Below are positions 7,624 through 14,969 of a stretch of DNA of 39,861 bases, piece by piece (position 1 is the stretch's first letter; each line of letters starts with the position of its first letter). Under the pieces are notes generated by a model. It did not search any database and was not told the DNA's origin. It worked only from the letters and a program-made list of their open reading frames with translations. The stretch is from positions 1-39,861 of IMG/VR virus record IMGVR_UViG_3300031885_000050; one strand, written 5' to 3'. The translations under genes were made by a program, and so were the position numbers. The DNA comes from a virus.

Positions 7624-8807
7624 GCAAGCAGTCAGACAGATTTAGCAGCAAAGGCGCGGACCCTTTTATCCGCATAGTTAAGGAGGCAAACATGGGCGAA
7701 CTGAATGGACCGATTGCATACAAGAGCGCAGCCAAGCGGATCGTGTATGGTCCGGTCCTCGTACCGGGGGAGCCCGACCACGAGGGTGAGGTCCTGACTG
7801 CGGAGAAGATAGAGGACGTGGCGTTTAAGTTCATGGAGGACTTTCGCTATATCGACCTGTCCCACACGCTCCAAGAGGTCGGCCGGCCAGTCGCGTCCCA
7901 CATACTCGACAGACCGCAGACGTTCGCCATGAAGGATGGCTCCGTGCTGTCTCTGCCCCAGGGCACCTGGATGCTCGGCGTTCGCGTGAGGGACGACAAG
8001 TCCTGGGAGCGTGTGCTGTCGGGGGAACTGCGTGGCTTCTCCATCATGGGCGTTAAGCGCAGCGCCTACGATGCCATCGCCGCCAAGTCTGCTGGCGCGG
8101 TGCCCATCGGGCATAAGTGGGAGGACGGCGAGCTTAAAAAGATACGCCTCCAAGACCTCGGGGATGACTGGCTCGCCGTCGCGGTCTCCATCCTCGCCAA
8201 TCCGTCGGTGTTTAAGTCGCGCTTTGTGAGCGTCAAGGGCGCCGACGATTCCTCCCTCCTTTCGCGGATCCTGTCCCGCTTTAACATATCAAAAGCGTCC
8301 GCAAACAATAACCCGAAAAATCACGATGGAGGTGAACCAATGGCCCTGTCACCGGATGACATGAAAGCCGTCGCGGCCGAGGTGGTCAAGCAGCTTAAGG
8401 AGCAGACCGACAAGCCCGCCGACGAAACCCCGCCGCCCGCGAAAGCGGACGACAAACCCACCACCCCGCCGGCGCCCGAAGCCAAAGCGGACGAGAAGGT
8501 CGTGGAGCCGCCCAAGCCCGAAGCCGGCGCCGACAGCAAAGTGGTCGTCGGTGACTTCGCTCCCCCGGCCAAGGTCGAGCCCAGCGCCGAGGTCGCCGAA
8601 CTGAAGGCGGAACTGTCTGCCGTCAAGGGCAAGCTGGAAGACCAGTCCAAGCTGCTCGACAAGGTCGGCAAGTTCGCCGAGTCCGCCGTCAAGTCCCAGG
8701 GCTTGCTCGGCGACTACAAGGCGGACGATGCCGCGACCAAAGCCGGCACCGACGGCGCGCCCACGCGGGACCTGTTCGGTCGGGTCGTCAAGCCCGCCAA
8801 GCGGTAA
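7620..8807 (+). CDS. prohead protease-scaffold fusion (XkdF-like, Peptidase_S78_2 type)
   Basis: A 395-residue protein. Residues about 40-215 resemble the XkdF-like serine protease: VYGPVLVPGEPDHEGEVLT, then DLSHT with H82 and RGFSIMG with S141 as likely catalytic residues. Residues 241-395 are a Pro/Ala/Lys-rich segment followed by a coiled coil (VAELKAELSAVKGKLEDQSK) and a short basic end (GRVVKPAKR), as in scaffolds. It would cleave head proteins during maturation. Two starts are possible: 7620 (GGAGG four bases before, ATGA overlap with the MuF stop) and 7692, in frame, with AGGAGG five bases before. A third internal start is listed separately. Confidence 0.85.
   Translation: MSKQSDRFSSKGADPFIRIVKEANMGELNGPIAYKSAAKRIVYGPVLVPGEPDHEGEVLTAEKIEDVAFKFMEDFRYIDLSHTLQEVGRPVASHILDRPQTFAMKDGSVLSLPQGTWMLGVRVRDDKSWERVLSGELRGFSIMGVKRSAYDAIAAKSAGAVPIGHKWEDGELKKIRLQDLGDDWLAVAVSILANPSVFKSRFVSVKGADDSSLLSRILSRFNISKASANNNPKNHDGGEPMALSPDDMKAVAAEVVKQLKEQTDKPADETPPPAKADDKPTTPPAPEAKADEKVVEPPKPEAGADSKVVVGDFAPPAKVEPSAEVAELKAELSAVKGKLEDQSKLLDKVGKFAESAVKSQGLLGDYKADDAATKAGTDGAPTRDLFGRVVKPAKR
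8340..8807 (+). CDS. nested scaffold protein from internal start
   Basis: In-frame ATG at codon 241 of the protease gene, preceded by GGAGGTGA at 8328-8335, seven bases from GGAGG to ATG. Translation from here gives a 155-residue protein containing only the scaffold part: a short helix (PDDMKAVAAEVVKQLKEQ), a Pro/Ala/Lys linker and a coiled coil. This matches the known lambda C/Nu3 arrangement, where free scaffold is made in excess over the protease fusion. Third-position G/C increases after this point, as in the major capsid gene, which agrees with high expression. The internal start itself is seen; its use is inferred. Confidence 0.75.
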   Translation: MALSPDDMKAVAAEVVKQLKEQTDKPADETPPPAKADDKPTTPPAPEAKADEKVVEPPKPEAGADSKVVVGDFAPPAKVEPSAEVAELKAELSAVKGKLEDQSKLLDKVGKFAESAVKSQGLLGDYKADDAATKAGTDGAPTRDLFGRVVKPAKR

Positions 8808-8867
8808 GAGCGCAGCGCGTCCAGCGTTGCTGTGTCTGCAAACTCAAAACCAAGGAGGTTAGTAATC

Positions 8868-10094
8868 ATGTCTTACTCCCAGGAACAGCTCCTCGGAATG
8901 TTGGACGGCGCCATCAAGGGGCTGACCACCGTTTCGACTCTGGGCTCCACGATCCTCGAGCCGCAGCAATTCGACCGGTATGTCCGGATGCTCCAGAAGA
9001 AGGCGGTCCTGCTGCCCCGCGTCCGGATGCAGGTCATGGACGCGCCCATCGTGGACATTGACCGTATTGCCTTCACCACCCGCGTCATGGGCCCGCCGGC
9101 CGCCGAGGGCACCGGCAAGTCTACGAGCGACTATGTGGCGCCCACGTTCGTGGAGCACCAGCTGGAAGCCTGCGAAATGCAGGGCGTGGTCGGCGTGACC
9201 GACAAAATGCTCCGCCGCAATCCGGAGCGCCAGGCCTTGATGAATACCATCCTCGACCTGATGGCCGAACGGACGGGCCTCGATATCGAGGAGCAGGGAA
9301 TCAACGGCGACACCGACAGCGGTGACACCTTCCTCGCGCTCAATGACGGCTGGCTCGCCAAGACCCGTCGGCGCTGCCCCGAGGACGCCGCCAAGGCGTA
9401 TGATGACCTCACCACGCCGTCCTTCTCGACCATCTCGGCGCAGACCACCGCCATCGTCTATTACCCCATGCTCCCCATCCTCGAGGGCACCTTTGAACTG
9501 TGGGAGGTCGAAACCGACAGTTCCCACGGGACCCTGGTCGCCGACGAGGACGGAGACGGCGTGCTGGACGAGGTCGCCTCTTCCGGCGTGGGCGGCACCA
9601 TCGACTATGAAAGCGGCATGATTGTGCTGACCGGCTTGACGCCCAGCACTGATTACGCGGTGAAATACACCGCCAACGCTTTCGACAACACGGACAGCAA
9701 CTACCCGGAAAACGCCTTCGACCAGGCCATCCGCGTCCTGCCCAAGCAGAATTTCCGCACCCCGTCGGAATGGCTGCTCTGCGTTCCCTGGCACGTCCTG
9801 AAGGCTTACCGCGACCGGCTCAAAGCGCGGGAGTCGAGCCTGGGCGACCAGTACCAGCAGGGCGCCGGCGACTCGGCTCCGTATGAGGGCATCACCATCC
9901 TGTATGTCCCCAACATGCCGCAGAACCGCCTGTGGCTCACCCACCCGGACAACACCGTCTATGGTATCTTCCACGAGGTCCAGATGGAGACCGAACGGCA
10001 GGCTGTCGCCAAGCGGACCGATATCATCGTCAACGCGGAAACCGACTACGGCTTTGAGGACCCCGAGGCCTCGGTCGTGGTCGAACTGTCCTAA
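8868..10094 (+). CDS. major capsid protein, HK97-like, with inserted beta module
   Basis: A 408-residue protein that builds the icosahedral shell. Support comes from its position right after protease-scaffold, strong AGGAGG nine bases before the ATG, strongly C-ending codons and capsid-like text: SLGSTIL-type N-terminal arm, FVEHQLEACEMQGVVGVTDKM followed by a long helix ERQALMNTILDLMAERTGLDI, then EWLLCVPWHVLKAYRDRL and ILYVPNMPQN near the C-terminus. Residues about 186-268 are an extra domain that has relatives in the next gene and in the tail tube. That domain probably sits on the capsid surface. An upstream in-frame codon at 8832 lies before the ribosome site and is rejected. Confidence 0.88.
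   Translation: MSYSQEQLLGMLDGAIKGLTTVSTLGSTILEPQQFDRYVRMLQKKAVLLPRVRMQVMDAPIVDIDRIAFTTRVMGPPAAEGTGKSTSDYVAPTFVEHQLEACEMQGVVGVTDKMLRRNPERQALMNTILDLMAERTGLDIEEQGINGDTDSGDTFLALNDGWLAKTRRRCPEDAAKAYDDLTTPSFSTISAQTTAIVYYPMLPILEGTFELWEVETDSSHGTLVADEDGDGVLDEVASSGVGGTIDYESGMIVLTGLTPSTDYAVKYTANAFDNTDSNYPENAFDQAIRVLPKQNFRTPSEWLLCVPWHVLKAYRDRLKARESSLGDQYQQGAGDSAPYEGITILYVPNMPQNRLWLTHPDNTVYGIFHEVQMETERQAVAKRTDIIVNAETDYGFEDPEASVVVELS
9423..9671 (+). repeat. shared beta module, copy in major capsid
   Basis: Residues about 186-268 of the capsid protein. Conserved skeleton: FxTIxAQTT at the start, then GTLVADEDGDGVLDE, SGVGGTIDYESG and IVLTGLTPSTDYAVKY. The same skeleton occurs twice in the next protein and once in the tail tube. 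Asp and Gly at the turns suggest a compact beta domain, possibly with bound calcium. Confidence 0.75.
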
Positions 10095-10154
10095 TCGCAG
10101 CATAAGCGGGCAAGCGAGCGCCACGAGCGCCAGCCTGTTTGAAAGGAGGTTACT

Positions 10155-11168
10155 ATGTCGGACGCTTATGTGCTGCGCTCAACCAAGCGACTGTCCACCG
10201 GCGCGTTGCGCCGTGTCTTTGACGTGACCGTCCCGTCGGCTGCGGCAGTGTCCATCATCCCGCCGATTGACTGCTCGGAATGGGGCGGCATGTCCATCGC
10301 CATCCGCAATAATGGACTATGTGCGCTGCTGGATGTGAACTCCTACATTTCCGACAGCGCGGACATGGACGCGAAAGTAGCGGGTCCGGGAGTCGGCGCA
10401 GTCCTATCCTGGCTGGTCAAGTCGAGTCTGGACAACATTGCCGCCGACGGCTTCGGGCAGGGTTGCATCTATTCCCTGCTCGGTCCGTTCCTCGGTCTCT
10501 TTACTCAGGCAGTAGAAACGCCCGCCGCGTACCAGGGCGGTCCGCTGTCTGGCTCCTTCGACCCCGACGGCGCAACTAAGGTCGCGCTTGACCTTTCGGA
10601 TGAGCATACCATCACGCCGTCCACCTTCGCTTTAACGGACATGACCTACGGCGGAGAAGGTGGGACGCTGGTCGCACACGATGACGGCGCGGGCGCTATC
10701 GTGGATGACAATAACAGCGGGATCACCGGAACCTTCGATCCGCTGACCGGAGAGGTTGCGCTGGCGGACATTCCCGTTCCGTATTTGGGCGGTGGACTGG
10801 ACGACACCTTCACCACTGACCCGCTGGAAACCACGCAAGACTTCACCATCCCCATCCCTGCCGCGGCTGTCGCGGGCTTGATTGATGGGAGCTTTAACTT
10901 GCGCGTCGGCGCAACGCTGGTGGCGCATGACGCGGCTGGTGTCATTGTTCCCGATGAAGGCAGCGGCATCGGCGGCACGATTGACACTGCCACCGGAGAG
11001 GTTGCCTTAACCGGTCTGACTGCGGAAACCGTGTATGACTGGGTGGACGAAACGAACTCGGTTACCCATGACGATTATGATTGGGCGGCGACTGGCGCCG
11101 CGGACCCAAACATCACCGAGACCACTTTGGTGGTGACGCTGGACCTGCTCCCCCGGGTGCGAGTCTAA
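10155..11168 (+). CDS. probable virion decoration or head protein with two shared modules
   Basis: A 337-residue protein behind AAAGGAGG, next to the major capsid gene, a common place for head decoration or auxiliary proteins. The N-terminal 135 residues look like a small beta-rich head protein (VFDVTVPSAAAVSIIPPIDC, MSIAIRN). Two copies of the shared module follow (about residues 142-212 and 226-301), each with GxTLVAHD, a G-S/T-G turn, GTxD...TGEVALT, the second ending in GLTAETVY. No enzymatic motif is visible. I infer a surface protein of the head; a neck role is possible. Confidence 0.6.
   Translation: MSDAYVLRSTKRLSTGALRRVFDVTVPSAAAVSIIPPIDCSEWGGMSIAIRNNGLCALLDVNSYISDSADMDAKVAGPGVGAVLSWLVKSSLDNIAADGFGQGCIYSLLGPFLGLFTQAVETPAAYQGGPLSGSFDPDGATKVALDLSDEHTITPSTFALTDMTYGGEGGTLVAHDDGAGAIVDDNNSGITGTFDPLTGEVALADIPVPYLGGGLDDTFTTDPLETTQDFTIPIPAAAVAGLIDGSFNLRVGATLVAHDAAGVIVPDEGSGIGGTIDTATGEVALTGLTAETVYDWVDETNSVTHDDYDWAATGAADPNITETTLVVTLDLLPRVRV
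10578..10790 (+). repeat. shared beta module, first copy in post-capsid protein
   Basis: Contains GTLVAHDDGAGAIVDD, SGITGTFDPLTGEVAL. The 18 bases 10668-10685, coding LVAHDD, are identical to 14055-14072 in the tail tube gene, which suggests recent duplication or conversion between the two genes. This copy lacks the final GLT-x-x-T-x-Y strand. Confidence 0.7.
10830..11057 (+). repeat. shared beta module, second copy in post-capsid protein
   Basis: Contains GATLVAHDAAGVIVPDEG, SGIGGTIDTATGEVALTGL and ends TAETVYDWVDE. It matches the major-capsid copy in the SGxGGTID...G...LTGLT stretch. Confidence 0.75.
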
Positions 11169-11181
11169 GGCGTGACCTTAA

Positions 11182-11263
11182 AAGAGGGAGCCACAATGAT
11201 GCAAGCTCACAACACACGCGACCACATACGCGCTCACGCTGCGCAGCGTTGTGGCTCCCTCTT
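11182..11263. repeat. 15-base inverted repeat before virion gene
   Basis: AAGAGGGAGCCACAA at 11182-11196 and its perfect complement at 11249-11263, separated by 52 bases. There is no T run, so it is not a standard terminator. The left arm contains the GGAG that would serve the short reading frame at 11196; the right arm ends one base before the GGGAGG ribosome site of the gene at 11276. The loop contains a 12-base palindrome CGCTGCGCAGCG (11237-11248). Confidence 0.8.
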
Positions 11264-11279
11264 GGGAGGTCAGGCATGA
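11196..11279 (+). CDS. possible 27-residue leader peptide
   Basis: ATG ATG start behind GGAG (11187-11190), 27 codons, TGA stop at 11277-11279 that overlaps the ATG of the next gene as ATGA. The product is His/Arg/Ala-rich at the start and ends CGSLLGGQA. The gene sits inside a 15-base inverted repeat that would bury its own ribosome site when paired. This geometry would suit translational coupling or attenuation of the gene at 11276. It is a short frame and could be chance. Confidence 0.35.
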   Translation: MMQAHNTRDHIRAHAAQRCGSLLGGQA

Positions 11280-11935
11280 TTACTCTGTCCAACTTTGTGC
11301 GCTCGACTCCTGCCGCGGGCACGGTGACAGTAAACAGCACACGCGCCGACGGATGGGGCAACCCCCCTTACACCATCCGCGTGTTTGGCTTGGGCATTCT
11401 AGAAAGTCTGCTCGGTGCGCCGGAGCAGCCAATTGAGGTGGGCTCTGCGCCTTGCGTTGAAGGTGACGTGGAAGTGGTGCTCGACTTGTCCCATTATGTT
11501 TTATCCGGCGCCATACCTACTCCCGTCCAGCTTTACGCAATAGTGGACGAGGTTGGAGATGGCGGTATGTGGATTGGTGAACTGTCTAACGTGCTGCTTG
11601 CCTTCGCGGTTGACCCCACCATCACAGTGAGCGCAGCAACGCGCACACATAACGAGGACAAGCCCGACTCCGTGCGCTTTACTGTCGCCAACTTGCCGGC
11701 CGGCGGCGTGGTGTGCGTGTTCTATGCTGATACCTTGGGGCAGGTTCACATTGCCGGGGGGTTTCCTGACGTGGATAACACTATCATCGTGAATAACTAC
11801 CCCGCGACCATCCGCGCCATTCTAGTGTGCCTCTGCTTGCTACCGACGGGGCAACTAGGCGCACTGCTTATGTCCGTCGAGCCGCCCGCGGGGTTCGCGG
11901 CACCAGTCTCCTCTTACACGCAGGAAGGAGCTTGA
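11276..11935 (+). CDS. unknown probable virion protein
   Basis: A 219-residue protein starting six bases after GGAGG; upstream in-frame codons run back into the previous gene and have no ribosome site. The text is beta-rich with fibronectin/Ig-like character in the second half (SVRFTVANLPAGGVVCVFYAD, TIIVNNYPATIRAILVCL), suggesting a virion surface or connector protein. It lies between the post-capsid protein and the head-tail connector genes. No named family was recognised. Its translation may be governed by the inverted repeat and leader frame just upstream. Confidence 0.65.
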   Translation: MITLSNFVRSTPAAGTVTVNSTRADGWGNPPYTIRVFGLGILESLLGAPEQPIEVGSAPCVEGDVEVVLDLSHYVLSGAIPTPVQLYAIVDEVGDGGMWIGELSNVLLAFAVDPTITVSAATRTHNEDKPDSVRFTVANLPAGGVVCVFYADTLGQVHIAGGFPDVDNTIIVNNYPATIRAILVCLCLLPTGQLGALLMSVEPPAGFAAPVSSYTQEGA

Positions 11936-11936
11936 C

Positions 11937-12686
11937 ATGAACCCGAAACTTTACGCGAGCGACTTGGGTTATTATGCGGTGCGCTTTCGCTCCGAAACGG
12001 GCGCCCCGATTGCGCCAGACGCGGACGGGACTCTGGTCATGGAATTCCGGGACAGCGCGGACGTGCTCCAGTTCACGGCAACGCTGGTCAGCACTCCCGC
12101 GCTCGCTATCGTTGACACAGACCCCGAGGATATCCACGTCATTGTCAACGGCTTGGATATCAGCACGTGGTCAATGGGTCCGGTGAGCGTCAAGACATAC
12201 GCCAAGCATGATGGGCTGGATATGATCCCCTCGCCGTTCATGGCGACAGCGTTTGAGATTATTGGCGAGGAAGATTATGGATATTGCCTCGTGTCCGAAG
12301 TCATTGAAGCCACAGGGGTCGAGCCCGCACAGTTTGACCTTGAGACTGCTGGCGAACTGGCCACGCTCTTGGGTTCGTGGATCCAGCAGGCCTCTTCCAT
12401 CATTAACTCATACTGCCGCACCACGTGGGCAATAGGCACACAGCCCGCGGGCATCCGACGCGCTGCGCTTATGATGGTCGCCGAGATTGTCGCGGTGGCA
12501 ATTCAGCGGCGGAAGTCCCCGTTTGTGCAAGTCAACAATTTCACGGTCAAGCAGGTGGAGGACTCACTCTTAACCAGCGAGGTCACCAAGCTGCTTGACC
12601 TCTATCGCTCAGGAGTCGCGGCAGCCGCAACGCTCTTTGGCATGGGTGTCTCTGCCGCCTCGCGGGATGAGGAAGCTGGAGAATAA
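11937..12686 (+). CDS. head-tail connector (gp6/YqbG-like) with N-terminal beta domain
   Basis: A 249-residue protein. Residues about 110-220 resemble helical head-completion adaptors (YqbG/HK97 gp6/SPP1 gp15 type): LATLLGSWIQQASSIINSYC, TTW, then PAGIRRAALMMVAEIVAVAI and a final helix SEVTKLLDLYRS. Residues 1-100 are an added beta domain (YYAVRFRSETGAPIAPDADG, LVMEFRD) of a sort seen in phage fibre and baseplate N-termini. It would bind under the portal and provide the tail docking surface. It starts two bases after the previous stop, and its own stop abuts the next ATG. Confidence 0.65.
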   Translation: MNPKLYASDLGYYAVRFRSETGAPIAPDADGTLVMEFRDSADVLQFTATLVSTPALAIVDTDPEDIHVIVNGLDISTWSMGPVSVKTYAKHDGLDMIPSPFMATAFEIIGEEDYGYCLVSEVIEATGVEPAQFDLETAGELATLLGSWIQQASSIINSYCRTTWAIGTQPAGIRRAALMMVAEIVAVAIQRRKSPFVQVNNFTVKQVEDSLLTSEVTKLLDLYRSGVAAAATLFGMGVSAASRDEEAGE

Positions 12687-13217
12687 ATGTCCGATCGTTT
12701 CACAGTCGAGGTTAAAGGACTTGACGGGCTTACCGAGCAAGTGCGTGGTGTGGTCGGTCGAGTCCTTGAGCTTTTCTCCTTCGCACTCCAAGCGGAGATA
12801 GTGCGAGAGGAGCCCATTGATAAAGGTTACCTGCGTTCCTCGACTGACTTGCCGGAACAGCTTGGCGAGTTTGCTTGGGGCATAACGATCGGCGCAGAGT
12901 ATTGGCGCGCGGTGCAGTTTGGGAGCAAGCCGCACGTTATCACAGCCAAGCAGGCCGGCCAGCCTTACGACATTCTGCCTGTCAAGGGTGAATATCTGCG
13001 TTTTGAGATTGGTGGCAAGGTGATATTCACTAAGGCTGTGCGCAACCATCCCAACCCCGGGTACCTCGCTTTCAAGATTGGCGGCAAGCTCATTTTCAGG
13101 CACAGCGTCAACCACCCGGGGACGAAAGCCAACCCATTCATTGACCGCGCTATCACAACGATGGAAGGTCGGATTGATGGCATCGTTACGGCAGCATTAA
13201 GGGAGGTAGGATTATGA
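12687..13217 (+). CDS. head-tail joining protein, HK97 gp10-like
   Basis: A 176-residue protein with the gp10-family pattern: a helix with basic end, then EPIDKGYLRSST, YWRAVQFGSKPH and near the C-terminus HPGTKANPFIDRAITTM, which is the typical G-T-x-A-x-P-F-hydrophobic-x-x-A signature. In the middle is a tandem duplication of about 25 residues: LRFEIGGKVIFTKAVRNHPN and LAFKIGGKLIFRHSVNHPG. Relatives usually have one copy of this beta hairpin. It would take part in joining head and tail. It starts directly after the stop of the connector and overlaps the next gene by ATGA. Confidence 0.75.
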   Translation: MSDRFTVEVKGLDGLTEQVRGVVGRVLELFSFALQAEIVREEPIDKGYLRSSTDLPEQLGEFAWGITIGAEYWRAVQFGSKPHVITAKQAGQPYDILPVKGEYLRFEIGGKVIFTKAVRNHPNPGYLAFKIGGKLIFRHSVNHPGTKANPFIDRAITTMEGRIDGIVTAALREVGL

Positions 13218-13660
13218 GTTTGTTTGCCCGCCTCAAAGGCGTCCACACCACGATGGCTTCGGTCATTGCGGCGAGTCTGGGCGCTGACATTAAGAAGGTG
13301 CTGGTCGGGCGTAAAGTCAACGTCACCGACTTTAAGCCTCCTTGCATCTGGATCCTACCAGAGCCCAGCCCTATCAACGACAATGGCATGGGGCTGTCAG
13401 AGATATGGGATCCGACCTACTGGTTGATTGCGATTGTCAAGTCCACCAAAGACTCGCTGGAGGCGACCGAGGCAGCGGAGCAGCTTGCCATCCGAGCCAG
13501 CGGAGCTCTGCTTGCGGATCGTAAGCTCGGCGGGCTCGCGGAGGACTTGACTCGCATTGGTTGGGATCCCGCCGACTCACGGGTCATGGACACGGACGAA
13601 AGCCTGTATGGCGCGGCCGTGAGGGTTAAAGTCAAGCTCGTTAACAAGGAGGTCATGTAA
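13214..13660 (+). CDS. tail terminator / tail completion protein
   Basis: A 148-residue protein in the place where siphophages keep the tail terminator, immediately before the tail tube gene. An N-terminal helix is followed by a strand with CIWILPEPSP, then YWLIAIVKSTKDSLEATEAAEQLAIRASGAL and a final strand pair AAVRVKVKLVN. Alternation of strands with one helix fits the gpU/gp17-type fold that caps the tube and sets tail length with the tape measure. The assignment is mainly from order and predicted fold; no sharp motif exists. Overlap with the previous gene is ATGA. Confidence 0.6.
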   Translation: MSLFARLKGVHTTMASVIAASLGADIKKVLVGRKVNVTDFKPPCIWILPEPSPINDNGMGLSEIWDPTYWLIAIVKSTKDSLEATEAAEQLAIRASGALLADRKLGGLAEDLTRIGWDPADSRVMDTDESLYGAAVRVKVKLVNKEVM

Positions 13661-13661
13661 G

Positions 13662-14915
13662 ATGGCAAGCACAGTTTTGCGGTATCTGGGTTTGGGAATT
13701 GAGGGGGCGTATGGCACGCCCGCAGCGGAGGCAGACTTTCATCTGGACATTGCCAGCGCCTCGCTCGACAGCCCCTCCGAGCCTGTCATTACCTACGAGG
13801 GTGGCATCGGTCGGATGCCCGCTCGCATCGTGCCGGGCGCCTACGTCCCCGGGGGCGGCGCCGAGTTCGGCGTGACCATGGAAACTTTCGCCTATCTGCT
13901 TTATCTCCTCTTCGGTGTCAACGCGACCGATGACAACGCGGTGGCGGACGTGGTGGACGAGGCGTTCGCTACCATCACCGCGCAGACCACCAAGACGGTC
14001 ACGCTTGCGCACCAGAAGGTGGTGCAAGGTTCGGTCGAGGTGTCGGCCGTCGGTCTGGTCGCACACGATGACGAACATGGAAACATCGTGAGTGACAACG
14101 CCTCAACCGTCGTTGGTCGCGTTGACTACGGCGCGGGCGTCCTCTACCTCTCAGGACTGACGGCGTCCACCAATTACACCGTGGACTATTCCTGGGGCTG
14201 GTACGCGCACACGCTCACGCCGTCCGAGGGAAACGAACTGCCTTCCTTCACTGCGTTTGTAGGCAAGGACGTGATGGAGCACCAGTTCAATGGCTGCGTG
14301 GTCAACCAGTTGGACCTGAGCGTGGAACAGGAACTCCTCAATGCCAAGCTCGACATTGCGTGCCAGAAGGACCTCAAGGGTACGCTCCTCGACCTCGAGG
14401 ACCTCAAGCTCGACCTGAGCCAGTACGGCGAGCGCGTCAAAGCGTTCCACGATTGCCAGCTTAAGGTCGCCGACGCGGGCGCTGTGCTGGGCGATATCAG
14501 TGCGGACGTTCGCTCATTCAAACTGTCCTACAACAACAACGCGACCACGGAAGACAATATGGGCTTGAACTCGCGTTACCCGCAGGACGGCACCGGCGGC
14601 CCGCTGGAGATTACCGGCAGTATGACCATCCAGCTGGACGACACCAGTTGGAAGGAGGACTTTTGGGGCGGCGTTACGCCGGACGATGACAACCCCGTCC
14701 TCAAGCAGATGGAGCTTACCATTGATGCTGGGAACTGGGGCAAGGCGGTAATCAAGCTGGGCACCGTTTTCCTTCAGAGTGTCGCCATCCAGCCCAAGGG
14801 GCGCGACAAAATGATGCAGGAAATTTCCTTCAAGGCGTTGTATGACGTGACCACGGCGACCATCATCACCGCAGTGGTCCAGAACCTCAACCGGTGGCAC
14901 GATCCGGGCGCGTGA
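13662..14915 (+). CDS. major tail tube protein with inserted shared module
   Basis: A 417-residue protein that forms the tail tube. The N-terminus RYLGLGIEGAYGTPAAEADF is typical of siphophage tube proteins (GxExxYGTPA), as is YGGxxGR-like ITYEGGIGRMPARIVPG and the strand-rich second half with LKLSYNNN-type SFKLSYNNNATTEDNMGLNSRYP. Residues about 102-180 are the beta module shared with the capsid. C-ending codons dominate, in line with an abundant product. At 417 residues it is longer than the common 200-350, which the insert explains. Two copies of GCGCGTGAGCG, 20 bases apart, span its end (14908-14938). Confidence 0.85.
   Translation: MASTVLRYLGLGIEGAYGTPAAEADFHLDIASASLDSPSEPVITYEGGIGRMPARIVPGAYVPGGGAEFGVTMETFAYLLYLLFGVNATDDNAVADVVDEAFATITAQTTKTVTLAHQKVVQGSVEVSAVGLVAHDDEHGNIVSDNASTVVGRVDYGAGVLYLSGLTASTNYTVDYSWGWYAHTLTPSEGNELPSFTAFVGKDVMEHQFNGCVVNQLDLSVEQELLNAKLDIACQKDLKGTLLDLEDLKLDLSQYGERVKAFHDCQLKVADAGAVLGDISADVRSFKLSYNNNATTEDNMGLNSRYPQDGTGGPLEITGSMTIQLDDTSWKEDFWGGVTPDDDNPVLKQMELTIDAGNWGKAVIKLGTVFLQSVAIQPKGRDKMMQEISFKALYDVTTATIITAVVQNLNRWHDPGA
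13965..14201 (+). repeat. shared beta module, copy in tail tube protein
   Basis: Residues about 102-180. Starts FATITAQTTKTVTL, parallel to FSTISAQTTAIVYY in the capsid copy, then GLVAHDDEHGNIVSD, VVGRVDYGAG, LYLSGLTASTNYTVDY. Bases 14055-14072 equal 10668-10685. Confidence 0.75.
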
Positions 14916-14969
14916 GCGTAAGCGCGAGCGCGTGAGCGCGTGTCACACTAACAGGACTAGGAGGGTCTA

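Noticed and set aside
8859-10124. 421-codon open frame on the - strand opposite the major capsid gene
   Set aside because: It mirrors codon bias of the capsid gene (C-ending codons remove stops on the other strand), has no ribosome site and no recognisable motif.
11081-11275. 65-codon upstream extension of the virion gene at 11276
   Set aside because: It runs over the end of the previous gene and the inverted repeat; a good ribosome site lies just before 11276.
14908-14938. Two GCGCGTGAGCG words 20 bases apart as a regulatory repeat
   Set aside because: Simple GC-rich text at a gene end, only two copies, no link to a promoter or terminator.
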